Source: Microbacterium trichothecenolyticum (lineage in GTDB: Bacteria > Actinomycetota > Actinomycetes > Actinomycetales > Microbacteriaceae). Taken from it: a stretch of 64,000 nucleotides of DNA. Every line of letters starts with the position of its first letter. The stretch's first letter is position 1. The notes under the pieces are model-generated. The model was not told the origin of the DNA, made no database searches, and saw only the letters and a program-made list of their open reading frames with translations. Shown piece after piece: positions 27,123 through 36,447 of this stretch. The stretch covers positions 3,658,001 to 3,722,000 of the forward strand of contig NZ_JAUTBF010000001.1 of NCBI RefSeq assembly GCF_030818955.1, in the 5' to 3' direction. The position numbers were made by a program, and so were the translations under genes.

Positions 27123-27796
27123 CAGCGCGTGTGATCCAGGAACAGAGAGGCGGCCGTGACGCGCGCGTTCGTCTGCGCCGTCGCCGTGACGCCGAGGGCG
27201 AGATAGACGGCGTTGACGTGGTTGTCGACGGATCGCACGGCGATTCCGAGCTCCGCGGCGATGGCGGCGTTCGTGAGGCCCGCGGCCAGCAGCTTCAGTA
27301 CCTCCAGCTGTCGACCGCTCAGGGCGTCGAGCGGGCTGTCGGGGAGGACGACGCGACGCTCGGCGAGTCCACGATCGATGACGGGGCGCCCTTCCGCCGC
27401 GCTCATCAATGCCTGGAGCAGGGATGCCGCCGACAGCGCCGACGTCTTTGAGAGATAGCTCCACGCGCTCCGTTCCGACGAGGGAAGTGCCCGGATGCGA
27501 TGACTCGCATCGGCTGCCGACAGGAGTACCACGTGCAGCGTCGGTGCTTCCGCCCTCAGTTCTCGAGCGAGATCGATACCGTCGCCGTCCCCGAGGTCGA
27601 GGTCCACGAGCACGACGTCGATATCGTGGACGGGAAGCGCCCGACCCTCGCAAGCCGAGGACACCGACGCCCGCACTCTCACTCCCGGAGCGGCATGCAG
27701 AAGGCCGGTGAGCATTTGGCGGTAAAGCGGCTGGTCTTCCACCACTGCCACACGAACCCCACTTGCCACATCATTAATCGTAGCCACACGGGGCAC
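27122..27796 (-). CDS. NarL/LuxR-family response regulator
   Basis: A 224-residue protein with a receiver domain (VAVVEDQPLYRQML near the start; phosphoacceptor Asp in VVLVDLDLGDGDG near 66) and a C-terminal LuxR helix-turn-helix (about 155-215: LSGRQLEVLKLLAAGLTNAA). It forms a two-component system with the kinase encoded just downstream. The N-terminal dozen residues before VRVAVVED look extra, so a later start is possible. The 217-bp stretch between this gene and 28014 shows no gene. Confidence 0.87.
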   Translation of the reverse strand: MPRVATINDVASGVRVAVVEDQPLYRQMLTGLLHAAPGVRVRASVSSACEGRALPVHDIDVVLVDLDLGDGDGIDLARELRAEAPTLHVVLLSAADASHRIRALPSSERSAWSYLSKTSALSAASLLQALMSAAEGRPVIDRGLAERRVVLPDSPLDALSGRQLEVLKLLAAGLTNAAIAAELGIAVRSVDNHVNAVYLALGVTATAQTNARVTAASLFLDHTR

Positions 27797-28013
27797 TTTT
27801 GGACTTGCGTGTCAGCGTTGTATGGCGGCGATATCTTGGGATTCATATTCTCTCGATGGAAACCGAACATCTCTCGCACGAGACCTTTTCTTCAGACGCC
27901 GAGAAGATGGGAGAAGTCTGATTGGGCCGGTTTCGGCGCCGCGAGCTGGGCGTCTCGAGAGCGGGAGTTATCGCGAGGCCGTATACACGAATCCGATTTG
28001 GGGCGGCGATGCT

Positions 28014-29429
28014 TCATCGCGCGCCGAAGCGCAGCGGAGGTCGATGCAGCCGCACACCCCGGGCACCTCGGTAGCTGTCTACCGGGTGCGGTGCGCTCAG
28101 TCGGGGCCCGTTACCGAAAAGGCGCTCCCGAAGCGTCTGGGCCGACGCCGGACGTTCTCGGATGCGGCCACGCCGGCGGAGCTCGGGAACGACGAGCTCG
28201 ACGAAATCCCGGGCCGTGTCGAAGGAGTGGTATTGCCGCAGATTGATGCCGTCCACCCCGTCTTCGTCCAGCCAGCGCTCGATCTCGTCAGCCACGACCG
28301 TCGGTGTTCCGGCCACGAAGAAGCGCCCCTCGCGCTGCTGCGCGAACCGGTCGAGCGTCGCACCGACCGTCGTCTCGGGATCGATCGGACCCATCGCCTT
28401 CGCGGACAGCCCTGCGTCCGCCAGCGCCGCGCGGATGGTCTGCTCCCGGGGCAGGTTGGGCAGATCGAGCGGGGCGCTCGCATGCGCCAGGATGGCATCG
28501 AGGCTGCGCCGCTCACGGTATCGCTGCCACTTGTCCGCCGCTTCCTTCTCGGTTCGTCCGGTGATCACACCCGCTTGGACGATGAATCGCAGATCGTCCG
28601 CGCCGCGGCCGTTGGCGACGGCCGCGGCGCGCATCGCGCCAGCGTGACGTCGGAAGTCGTCGGCGGTCCGGCCGCCGGTGAAGACCAGCTCGGCGTGCCG
28701 ACCCGCGAACGCGATCCCGGCCTCAGACTGTGTGGCCTGGTACAGCACGGGCGTGCGTTGCGGCGACGGCTCGACCAGGTGGGGGCCGGCGACGCGGAAA
28801 TGCTCCCCGGCGTGGTCGATGTAACGCACTTTCGCGGGGTCCGTGTACACGCCCCGGTCTCGGTCGGCGAGAACGGCGTCGTCGTCCCACGATCCTTCCC
28901 ACAGTTTGTAGACGACCTCGAGGAACTCGTCGGCGATCTCGTAGCGCGTGTCGTGGGGAATCTCCTCGGCCAGTCCGAAGTTGCGGGCGGCGTTGGGGAG
29001 ATACGAGGTGACGATGTTCCACCCGACGCGTCCGCCGGTGAGGTGGTCGAGCGTTGACATGCGTCGAGCGAACGAGAACGGCGGCTCGTAGCTCGTCGAG
29101 AAGGTGACGCCGAATCCCAGATGCGTGGTGGCGGACGCCATCGAAGGGATCACGAGGAGGGGATCGTGGGAGGGGATCTGGAGTCCCTCGCGCACGGCTG
29201 TCTCGGGGCCTCCGCGGAAGGTGTCGTAGGCGCCGACCACGTCGGCCAGGAAGACGCCGTCGAAGTCTCCCTCTTCGAGGAGCTGCGCGAGCTCCGTCCA
29301 GAAGCCGATCTCACCGAACCGGTGACGGTTGTTCTCCGGCAGCGACCACAGACCGTGGGAGATGTGGCTGACGGTGCTCATCTCGAAGAGATTGAGAATG
29401 AGGGGCTTCTTCTCGGAATCCGAGGTCAT
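28014..29429 (-). CDS. FMN-dependent monooxygenase of the NtaA/SnaA/DszA (LLM) family
   Basis: A 471-residue luciferase-like monooxygenase. Family hallmarks are LNLFEMSTVSHISHGLW near the N-terminus, DPLLVIPSMASATTHLGFGVTFSTSYEPP, and SLDAILAHASAPLDL. These two-component enzymes use reduced FMN and oxygen to cleave C-S or C-N bonds, as in sulfone or nitrilotriacetate breakdown. Its neighbours are two DszC/SfnB-like flavoproteins and a methionine-type ABC importer, so organosulfur desulfurisation is the likely job. The C-terminal 30 residues are Arg-rich and probably variable. The separate flavin reductase is not in the window. Confidence 0.85.
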   Translation of the reverse strand: MTSDSEKKPLILNLFEMSTVSHISHGLWSLPENNRHRFGEIGFWTELAQLLEEGDFDGVFLADVVGAYDTFRGGPETAVREGLQIPSHDPLLVIPSMASATTHLGFGVTFSTSYEPPFSFARRMSTLDHLTGGRVGWNIVTSYLPNAARNFGLAEEIPHDTRYEIADEFLEVVYKLWEGSWDDDAVLADRDRGVYTDPAKVRYIDHAGEHFRVAGPHLVEPSPQRTPVLYQATQSEAGIAFAGRHAELVFTGGRTADDFRRHAGAMRAAAVANGRGADDLRFIVQAGVITGRTEKEAADKWQRYRERRSLDAILAHASAPLDLPNLPREQTIRAALADAGLSAKAMGPIDPETTVGATLDRFAQQREGRFFVAGTPTVVADEIERWLDEDGVDGINLRQYHSFDTARDFVELVVPELRRRGRIRERPASAQTLRERLFGNGPRLSAPHPVDSYRGARGVRLHRPPLRFGAR

Positions 29430-29447
29430 GACGTGTCCTTCTCGTGC

Positions 29448-30659
29448 TCATGCCTCGCCGCTGGTCCACCAGGACACGACGGGGGTGCCGTTGACGAGGT
29501 GATCGCCGACGCTGCGCGCCTTGTATCGAGCCGGGTTGTGGGAGGCGATCGTGCGGGCGTTGCGCCAGTGGCGGTCCCAGGCGAGGTCGGCGCCCACGGC
29601 GGTGGCTCCGCCCACCTCGAACAACTCGGTCGTGGCACGCAGAATCGCGGGGATGATCACCAGTTGCGCCCTCGCCGTGGCGAGGTGCGCTGCGGCGGGG
29701 TCGTGGTCGGGGGCGGTAGGCCGACCCCCGTCTGTCTCCCGGAGTGGAGCGGCGACGCGGTCGAGAACCGTTACCGCCGCCGCCAAGGCGGCATCCGCGC
29801 AGAACGAAGCCGCCGAGAGATCGCCGATCACCTCCTGGACGAGGGGATCGTCTTTCGGGCGCGCGGCGCTCGCGTGGCTGTAGGAGCGCGTGCGCTCGCC
29901 CACGTACCGCGTCGCATCGTCGACGACTGCTCGACCGATGCCGGTCAGGGTCGCGAGAAGGACCAGCTGTACGAACGCGCCGGCGTGACTCGGTTCGGGG
30001 GAGCGGGAGACGAGGTCGCTCTCGTTCACACGGACACCCTCGAACACCGTCGAGCCGCTGCCGGTCAGGCGCTGGCCGAATCCATCCCAGTCGTCGATGC
30101 GGGTGAGTCCGGGTGCGTTCGTCGAGACGAGGACCCCGACCGTTTCGCCGGGCACTCCCGACCGCGCATCGGGAGCGGCGAGCACCGACACGATGTCGGC
30201 GAAGAGTGTGCCGGTGCTGTAGAACTTGCGGCCGTCGAGCCGCAGCCCGCAGTCGTCACGTGTCAGGACGGTGGAGTACGAGCCCACCCGAGCAGAGCCC
30301 CGCTCGAAGCTTGCGTTGCCGTGTATGGCTCCCTCGGACAGGCGGCGGAGCAGGGCGCTCGAGAACTCCGACCGCGGTGCGTGAAGCGCGCGGTCGATGA
30401 CGGAGAAGTGAGAACGGAAGAGCTGTGCGAGATTCGGATCGCGCCGGGCGAGCTCCGCGAGCAGTTCGAACAACGCGAGGTGGTCCGCTCCATCGCCGCC
30501 CAGTTCGACGGGCAACGTGACGCGGGTGAAACCGGACGCGCGCAACGTCTCGATCTCGGCGTACGGCAGTCGTCGCTCTTTCTCTCGCGCGATGGCATCG
30601 GCACCGACCTCGTCGAAGACGGGAGCGAAGCGCTGGATGAGGTCCGCGGTGTGGCTCAT
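29448..30659 (-). CDS. Acyl-CoA-dehydrogenase-like flavoprotein (SfnB/DszC type)
   Basis: A 403-residue protein with the acyl-CoA dehydrogenase fold, including GNASFERGSA, LDGRKFYSTGT, DDWDGFGQRLTGSGS (about 205-219) and a C-terminal WRNARTIASHNPARYKARSVG. The FYSTG and DGFGQRxTGSG motifs are shared with SfnB and DszC, which act in dimethyl sulfone and thiophene sulfur acquisition as flavin-dependent monooxygenases rather than dehydrogenases. The ATG at 30659 overlaps the stop of the upstream paralogue by ATGA. Substrate is inferred from context only. Confidence 0.82.
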   Translation of the reverse strand: MSHTADLIQRFAPVFDEVGADAIAREKERRLPYAEIETLRASGFTRVTLPVELGGDGADHLALFELLAELARRDPNLAQLFRSHFSVIDRALHAPRSEFSSALLRRLSEGAIHGNASFERGSARVGSYSTVLTRDDCGLRLDGRKFYSTGTLFADIVSVLAAPDARSGVPGETVGVLVSTNAPGLTRIDDWDGFGQRLTGSGSTVFEGVRVNESDLVSRSPEPSHAGAFVQLVLLATLTGIGRAVVDDATRYVGERTRSYSHASAARPKDDPLVQEVIGDLSAASFCADAALAAAVTVLDRVAAPLRETDGGRPTAPDHDPAAAHLATARAQLVIIPAILRATTELFEVGGATAVGADLAWDRHWRNARTIASHNPARYKARSVGDHLVNGTPVVSWWTSGEA

Positions 30660-31843
30660 GCGCCCGGCGCCTGCCACGGAGGGAGCGTGCCGTGAAGAGC
30701 CCACTGGCCCAGTGCGCGTGTGCGCTGGGCCACCGGGTTGTGGGAGGCGATGGTGCGCACGTTGCGCCAGTGACGATCGAGCGCGGGTCCCGCCCCGACG
30801 GCCGAGGCCCCTCCCACCTCGAACAGCCGCGTCGCGGCATCCAGCACGAGCCGCGGAACGATCTCCTGCAGTCGATAGACCTCGAACTGGATCTCGCGCA
30901 GCCGAGCGACGGCTTCGTGTCCGTCGAGAGCCGCGCCGAGCTCTGCTGCCGTCGACAGGACGAGTCGGCGCGCCGCGGAGGCGACGGCCCCGACTTCGCC
31001 CACGACGATCTGCACGAGCGGATCGTCCGCGGGGACGGATTCTCCCGCGAAGCCGTACGTCCGACGGCGCGGGAGCACGTACGCCACCGTATCCTCGAGC
31101 GCTCGCTGGGCGATGCCCGCGATGACCGCCAGGAGAGACAGCTGGAACACGCTTGCGAGCGCGGGCCCACGCCGTTCGTCGTCGGTTGCGGCGACGATGT
31201 CGGCGGGGTCCACCGGCACGCGGTCGAACGTCGTCGTTCCGCTCCCGGTGAGGGTTTGCCCGAAGCCGTCCCAGTCATCGACGCTGCGCACGCCGGGGTG
31301 ACGGGCCGACACGGTGAGCGCGACCCGCTCATCACCGTCGAGGGCGGCGAGATGGATCCAATCGGCGTAGATGCTGCCCGTCGTGTAGAACTTCCTCCCA
31401 CTCAGCAGAACCTTGTCGCCGTCTCGTTCGATGCGCGACTCCAGGCGAGCCGTCGTCTGACGTTCCGACTGCGCGTTGCCGATGAGATCCCCTCGACCAA
31501 CCCGCCTCCACCAGTCTTCGGACGCGTCGGCCCCTTGCATCCGCAGGTCTTCGACGAAGGCGAGGTGTCCACGCCACACATGCGCCAGGCTCGCGTCGGC
31601 GGCAGCCAGGCGGATCAGACGGTCGAAGACCGCATCGAGAGGCATGTCGACACCTCCCCGTGAGGCAGGGACGCGCAGCGCGCCGAACGACAGGTCGTGC
31701 AGGTGTGCGATCTCGTCGTGCAGCAGCCGACGGTCGCGTTCTCGTTCGACGGCACCGTCTGCGGCTTCCCGGAGGAAGGCGTCGAACGCGACGTCGTCGA
31801 AGAGGCGCGAGGGGTGCGTGGCGGTGGGGGAGGCAGCACTCAA
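30656..31843 (-). CDS. Second acyl-CoA-dehydrogenase-like flavoprotein (SfnB/DszC type)
   Basis: A 395-residue paralogue of the protein encoded next to it, with the same blocks (GRKFYTTGS, DDWDGFGQTLTGSGT, WRNVRTIASHNPVAQRTRALG). Tandem paralogues suggest successive oxidations or different chain lengths of substrate, or a heteromer. It overlaps the permease gene by ATGA, tying sulfur import and oxidation in a single transcript. Confidence 0.82.
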   Translation of the reverse strand: MSAASPTATHPSRLFDDVAFDAFLREAADGAVERERDRRLLHDEIAHLHDLSFGALRVPASRGGVDMPLDAVFDRLIRLAAADASLAHVWRGHLAFVEDLRMQGADASEDWWRRVGRGDLIGNAQSERQTTARLESRIERDGDKVLLSGRKFYTTGSIYADWIHLAALDGDERVALTVSARHPGVRSVDDWDGFGQTLTGSGTTTFDRVPVDPADIVAATDDERRGPALASVFQLSLLAVIAGIAQRALEDTVAYVLPRRRTYGFAGESVPADDPLVQIVVGEVGAVASAARRLVLSTAAELGAALDGHEAVARLREIQFEVYRLQEIVPRLVLDAATRLFEVGGASAVGAGPALDRHWRNVRTIASHNPVAQRTRALGQWALHGTLPPWQAPGA

Positions 31844-32502
31844 TGCAGCACCCGTCGCGCGATGCGGTTACCGATGAACTGAGCGAGCTGAACCAGCACG
31901 ATGAGGGTGATCACGACCAGCAGAACCGTGATCCAATCGAACCGCGCGTAGCCGAACTTCAGGGCGAGATCGCCCAGACCCCCGCCGCCCACGACACCCG
32001 CGACGGCGGTGGCGTCCACCAGCGCGACCAGGATGTAGGTCAAGCCGAGCGTCAACGGGCCGAGCGCCTCCGGGATCACGATCGTGAACAGCACCCTGGC
32101 CGGACTGGCGCCCATCGCTGCCCCCGCTTCGATGGCCCCGGGATCGACGGACACGAGATTCGACTCGGCGACCCGTGCGATCGCCACGCTCGCCACGAGA
32201 ACCAGCGGCAGCGTCGCCGGGAGGGGGCCGATTCCCGTACCGAAGACGAACCGTGTCAGGGGAATGAGCGAGATCGCGACGATGAGGAACGGAATGGGGC
32301 GGATGATGTTGATCGCACCGTTCAGGACGGCGAACACCACGCGATTCTCCAGCAGATTGCCGGGGCGGCTGGCATAGAGCAGGAGCCCGAGGAGAACCCC
32401 GAGCACGGAGGCGGCGAGGAACGCGACCGAGACCATCAGCCCCGTCTCTGCCAATGCCGTGAGGAAGCGGGGGAGGAAAGCGTCGAAGCTGAATTCACGC
32501 AT
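31840..32502 (-). CDS. metI: Methionine-type ABC transporter permease
   Basis: A 220-residue inner-membrane permease with five TM segments and the EAA loop (EAGAAMGASPARVLFTIVIPEALG). The length and motif match MetI, the permease of the D/L-methionine MetNIQ importer. Co-occurrence with desulfurisation enzymes suggests that the imported substrate may be an organosulfur compound other than methionine. Overlaps metN by 8 bp. Confidence 0.88.
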   Translation of the reverse strand: MREFSFDAFLPRFLTALAETGLMVSVAFLAASVLGVLLGLLLYASRPGNLLENRVVFAVLNGAINIIRPIPFLIVAISLIPLTRFVFGTGIGPLPATLPLVLVASVAIARVAESNLVSVDPGAIEAGAAMGASPARVLFTIVIPEALGPLTLGLTYILVALVDATAVAGVVGGGGLGDLALKFGYARFDWITVLLVVITLIVLVQLAQFIGNRIARRVLH

Positions 32503-33541
32503 GGATTGCCTCCGGGGTGGGGGCGGACGGGATTTCGGTGACGGAGGTGATCGCCTTCAGATCGGCGACCGCGGCGGCCACGTCGGCGTCAGCGCCGACG
32601 AGTTCGACGGTGAGAGTTCCGAACGCGCGGCCTTGGAGCTCGTCGACGCCGCCGAAGACGACATTCACGTCGACATTGCGGACCCGCGAGATGCGCGAGA
32701 GGAAGGCGTCGCCGTGCTCGGTCACACGAACGTGCAGCAGGCGGCCCGGGTGCAGGGCCCGGATGCGTTCGAGGACCTCCGGCGTCGGGAGGTGTCGAAG
32801 CACCGAGGCCACGAAGCGCTGCGAAGTGGGGTTCTGCGGCGCGGAGAAGACGTCGTACACGCTGCCGGTCTCGACCACGCGCCCGCTGTCCATCACGGCG
32901 ACGCGGTGGGCGATCTCGCGCACGACGTCGATCTCGTGCGTGACGAGAGCGATGGTGACCCCGCGTTCGCGATTGGTCCGGCGCAGCAATTCGAGGACTT
33001 CCCCGGTGGTCTCGGGATCGAGTGCACTCGTCGCCTCGTCGGAGATCAGGATGCCGGGATCTGTCGCCAGTGCGCGAGCGATCCCCACTCGCTGCTTCTG
33101 ACCGCCCGAGAGTTGCGACGGATAGGCGAGTGCCTTGTCCGCGAGTCCGACGAAGTCCAGCAGCTCTTCGACACGGTCGAGGATGCGGTCCTGCGACCAG
33201 CCGGCAAGGCGCATCGGGTAGGCGATGTTCTTGTACACGTTCCGTGAGCGCAGCAGGTTGAACTGCTGGAAGATCATCCCGATCCCTTGGCGAGCGGCGT
33301 ACAGATCCCGGCCCGTGAGGTCGGAGATCACTTTGCCGTCCACGACGACGCGGCCCGAGGTGGGGCGTTCCAAGGCGTTGACGGTTCGCAGCAGCGTGGA
33401 CTTGCCCGCACCCGAGTACCCGACGATCCCGAAGATCTCCCCGCTTTCGATGGCGAGATCCACTCCGTGGAGAGCTTCGACTCGACGCCCTTCGATATCG
33501 AACGACTTCGATACGTTCTCGAAGACGATGGCAGCACTCAT
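32495..33541 (-). CDS. metN: Methionine-type ABC transporter ATP-binding protein with NIL domain
   Basis: A 348-residue ATPase: Walker A GYSGAGKST (41-49), signature LSGGQKQRVGIARAL, Walker B ILISDEATSALD, and a C-terminal NIL regulatory domain (about 265-340) that binds the transported ligand in MetN and mediates trans-inhibition. It powers import with the metI and metQ products. Confidence 0.92.
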   Translation of the reverse strand: MSAAIVFENVSKSFDIEGRRVEALHGVDLAIESGEIFGIVGYSGAGKSTLLRTVNALERPTSGRVVVDGKVISDLTGRDLYAARQGIGMIFQQFNLLRSRNVYKNIAYPMRLAGWSQDRILDRVEELLDFVGLADKALAYPSQLSGGQKQRVGIARALATDPGILISDEATSALDPETTGEVLELLRRTNRERGVTIALVTHEIDVVREIAHRVAVMDSGRVVETGSVYDVFSAPQNPTSQRFVASVLRHLPTPEVLERIRALHPGRLLHVRVTEHGDAFLSRISRVRNVDVNVVFGGVDELQGRAFGTLTVELVGADADVAAAVADLKAITSVTEIPSAPTPEAIHA

Positions 33542-33560
33542 GCGTTCCCTCTTTCAGCAC

Positions 33561-33590
33561 GGTGGGGCCGGGACTCATCCCGGCCCCACC
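33561..33590 (-). terminator. Strong hairpin between metQ and metN
   Basis: GGTGGGGCCGGG and CCCGGCCCCACC pair perfectly (12 bp) around a 6-nt loop, just after the metQ stop on the transcribed strand. No T run follows. It probably attenuates read-through or stabilises the metQ message, giving more binding protein than transporter. Confidence 0.6.
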
Positions 33591-33600
33591 GTGGCCGTGG

Positions 33601-34590
33601 TCACTTCTTCGACGCGGACTTCTGCAACTCGGCGAGCTTGTCGCGGAGCGTGTTCACGTCCACGTCGACCAGCACGCTGTTACCGAACTGCTCCTTCTCC
33701 AACGCGTCCGCGACACGAGGGTCGGCGTAAGCCTCTTTGAGGGTCGCCCACGCGGGGTCGTCGGCGTTGTCCGCCCGCGTGGCGACCACGTTGACGTACG
33801 GCAGGTTCTTCTCGTCGAGGGAGTCGTCGAGAAAGAGCGCGTCATCCTTCGACACGTTCTGTGCGGGGTCGAAGTAGGACGTGCCGACGACGACGGCCGA
33901 GAGGCTGGGGTCATTGAACTGCAGCGGGATGTCACGGGCCGGAAGCGCCACGAACTGCAGGTTCTTGGGGTTGGACGTGACGTTCTCGACCGTGGGGAAA
34001 TCCCCCGCGTCGGCGGCGAGCTCGATCAACCCGGCCGAGGCGAGGATGTTGAGCGCACGGCCCCCGTTCGACGGGTCGTCCGGGATCGCGACGCGGCCGC
34101 CCGAGGGAATCTCGGACACGTTCTTCAGCGTGGACGAGAAGATGCCCCACTGCGTGATGACCGTTGAGAACACCGGCGTCAGATCCGCGTTGTTCTGCGC
34201 GTTGAAGGCGCTCAGGTAGAGAATGTGCTGGAAGGCATTGGCGTCCACCGACCCGGCGACGAGTTCCGTGTTCGGCAGCACCCAGTCGTCGACGTTCACC
34301 CACGTGACGTCCAAGCCCTTCTCCGAGGCGACGGCTGCGATGGCATCCTGGAATTGGCTGTCTTCGGCCGTGGCGATCTTGACGCTACGACGCTCACCGG
34401 CTGCCGGGGTGCCGGCAGCGCTGGAGGCGGTTCCGCCGAGGTTGGAGACGATCGCGACCACCCCGACGATCAGGGCGACGGCGACCACGGCGGACGTGGT
34501 CAGGATGATGGTGCGGCGCTTCTTGCTGCCGGCTGCGACGGCGCTGCGCAGGTCGCTCGGTCCGGAAGAAGGCGGGTTCTGGTCGGACAC
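33601..34590 (-). CDS. metQ: MetQ/NlpA-type substrate-binding protein, TM-anchored
   Basis: With GTG 34590 (GAGGAAC before it) the 329-residue protein belongs to the NlpA/MetQ family: VKIATAEDSQFQDAI, GLDVTWVNVDDWVLPN and NAFQHILYLSAFN are typical. The usual lipobox cysteine is absent. A KKRR stretch and a single TM segment (about 23-47) probably anchor it instead, which is an uncommon arrangement. It is the first gene of the sulfur operon. An ATG at 34704 is in frame but the intervening sequence looks non-coding. Confidence 0.87.
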   Translation of the reverse strand: MSDQNPPSSGPSDLRSAVAAGSKKRRTIILTTSAVVAVALIVGVVAIVSNLGGTASSAAGTPAAGERRSVKIATAEDSQFQDAIAAVASEKGLDVTWVNVDDWVLPNTELVAGSVDANAFQHILYLSAFNAQNNADLTPVFSTVITQWGIFSSTLKNVSEIPSGGRVAIPDDPSNGGRALNILASAGLIELAADAGDFPTVENVTSNPKNLQFVALPARDIPLQFNDPSLSAVVVGTSYFDPAQNVSKDDALFLDDSLDEKNLPYVNVVATRADNADDPAWATLKEAYADPRVADALEKEQFGNSVLVDVDVNTLRDKLAELQKSASKK

Positions 34591-34850
34591 AGTTGTTCCT
34601 CTCGTGGTTCGGGTCCCTGGTGTGGGAGAGCCAGTACACCCCACGGAGGGCGGCCGATTCGACTTCGATGACACGCAAGGAATCGTCGCGAAACAATCGG
34701 ACACCTCGGGGTGCGGGTCGTGCCGTAGCCGTTGTTCTCGTCAGCCGTGAGGAACCGACGCCGACGTGGGATTCGGCGCTGTCGAGTGGTGACGCGCGAT
34801 GTCCGCAATGCGATTGCGCCGACTGATCGTGAGGATGCGACACTGCCCGC

Positions 34851-35159
34851 GTGCACATCAACGATCTGAGCGAACACGTCGAAGCGGTGTCGGCGTTCTA
34901 TGCCGAGCGTCACGACATCGACCGCACCGGTGACTGGTTCGTCCTCAAGCTCAACGAGGAAGTCGGCGAACTCACGCAGGCGTATCTGGCGCGGGAGGGT
35001 CAGGCTCGCGACAAAGGGCGCACCCGGGACGAACTCGAGACCGACTTCCGGTCGGAGCTGGCCGATGTCCTCGCTCAGGTGCTCCTGATCGCACGCCGCT
35101 TCGATGTCGACCTCACCGCGGAGGTCGAGAGGAAGTGGCTCGTGTGGAAACCGTCGTGA
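34851..35159 (+). CDS. MazG-like nucleotide pyrophosphohydrolase
   Basis: A 102-residue all-alpha protein with the MazG metal-binding pattern NEEVGEL (about 35-41) and SELADVLAQVLL (about 68-79). Such small MazG proteins hydrolyse (d)NTPs or aberrant nucleotides to monophosphates. GTG 34851 lies 6 nt after GACACT, a possible -10 of leaderless type. It stands alone between two minus-strand operons. Confidence 0.8.
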   Translation: MHINDLSEHVEAVSAFYAERHDIDRTGDWFVLKLNEEVGELTQAYLAREGQARDKGRTRDELETDFRSELADVLAQVLLIARRFDVDLTAEVERKWLVWKPS

Positions 35160-35386
35160 TCCCGGTGGGTCGCATCACGCCCACGGCGACGGCCCGGACG
35201 ACGAGCCGAGCGATGCCGCCCGGTCAGATGAAGGACGCGGGCAGGTCTCACTCCGCCGTGTAGGACGCCGCGCTCGCCGCGGAGCGAGGGCCCCCGCGAT
35301 CGTCGGCATCATCGTCGGAGCCGGGCTCGATCGACGAGGATCGGGCCGGAACGGCCCCGGACTCATCGTCACCCGTCCCGCCCGCT

Positions 35387-35419
35387 GCCGGGCTCCGCGC
35401 GGTTCACGCGGAGCCCGGC
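35387..35419 (-). terminator. Hairpin after the siderophore-binding protein gene
   Basis: GCCGGGCTCCGCG and CGCGGAGCCCGGC form a perfect 13-bp stem with a 7-nt loop, 8 bp past the stop of the minus-strand operon. It lacks a T run on that strand but is well placed as the operon's end. Confidence 0.55.
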
Positions 35420-35427
35420 GGGCTCTC

Positions 35428-36447
35428 TCAGCCGAACGAGGCGTCGGGGTAGAGCGCTTCGGCGATCTGGCGCACGACCGAGACGTTTCCGAGGGTGCCC
35501 GGGAACATGTCGGAGCTCGAGACCGCGATCAGGCGACCGTTTCGCACCGCCGGCATGTCGGGGAACGTCGCGGTGAGGTACGCGCGTACGGCTTGCTCGT
35601 GGGCGGGATCGGTGACCGCGAACACGAGCGCGTCCGGTGCCTGGGCGGCGAGGGACTCGGGGGTGATCTCCGCGGCGAAGAAGTCGGCGAACTGGGGGTC
35701 GTCGGGCGTGTAGATCGTGTCGGCGCCCGCGTGACGGAGGATGTCGTACTCGACCCCCGCGCCGATCGCGCTGAGCGTGGTGCCGTCGACGTAGATCTGC
35801 GCGACGCGGGGCTTGGTACGGCCCTGGATCGCCGTGTCGACGGAGGCCAGCTGCGCTTTCGCGTCGGCGATCAGCGCCGCAGCTTCGTCGTGCACGTCGA
35901 AGATCTCGCCGAGGTTGTTCAGATCGACGAACAGGTCGTCGACCGTGCCGTCCATCCGGCGCGAGAAGCATCCCCCCGTCGCGGTGTACGCCGCGACTCC
36001 CGCCTCGGCGAGCTGCTCGATGCTCGCGAAGCCCTGCTCGGCCGTGAACTCGTAGGTCGTGGGGGAGTAGACGAAGTCGGGGTGGACGGCGAGGAGGTCC
36101 TCTCGGCTCGGGGGCGTTTCGCCTCCGATGACGGGTACGTCTGCCGCGAGGGGCGCCACGTCTGCCGGGAGCTCCTGCACGGTCGCCTGGGCTTGGCCGA
36201 CGAGGTGGTCGGCGAGTCCCAGGCGCAGCAGGAGCTCGGTCTGCGAGGGGTGCAGGCCGACCGCGGCGGTGGGGACGTGGGTGATCGTGACCGGTGCGCC
36301 GCAGTTCTCGATGACGAGGGCGTCCCCGGTGGGGGTGGCCGCACCTTGGGGCGCGACGGCGGAGCCGCAGGCGGTGAGCGCGAGTGCGCCGAGGCCGCCG
36401 GCGATCGCCATCATCAGGCGGGCGGGTCGAAGGGAGTGCTGTGTCAT
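35428..36447 (-). CDS. Siderophore/metal ABC transporter substrate-binding lipoprotein
   Basis: A 339-residue FecB/BtuF-like binding protein with a signal peptide and lipobox (LALTAC, Cys near 27). It has the two-lobed periplasmic-binding fold: AVGLHPSQTELLLRLGLADHLVG in the first lobe and SVVRQIAEALYPD at the end. An internal Cys pair (49 and 153) is possible. It delivers an iron or other metal chelate to the FecCD-type permease encoded upstream. It is last in a five-gene operon of overlapping genes that starts at the Fur-like box. Confidence 0.88.
   Translation of the reverse strand: MTQHSLRPARLMMAIAGGLGALALTACGSAVAPQGAATPTGDALVIENCGAPVTITHVPTAAVGLHPSQTELLLRLGLADHLVGQAQATVQELPADVAPLAADVPVIGGETPPSREDLLAVHPDFVYSPTTYEFTAEQGFASIEQLAEAGVAAYTATGGCFSRRMDGTVDDLFVDLNNLGEIFDVHDEAAALIADAKAQLASVDTAIQGRTKPRVAQIYVDGTTLSAIGAGVEYDILRHAGADTIYTPDDPQFADFFAAEITPESLAAQAPDALVFAVTDPAHEQAVRAYLTATFPDMPAVRNGRLIAVSSSDMFPGTLGNVSVVRQIAEALYPDASFG

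Noticed and set aside
34591..34850. Possible SAM or methionine riboswitch upstream of metQ
   Set aside because: I could not recognise any conserved SAM-family core or pairing pattern on the minus strand in this region.
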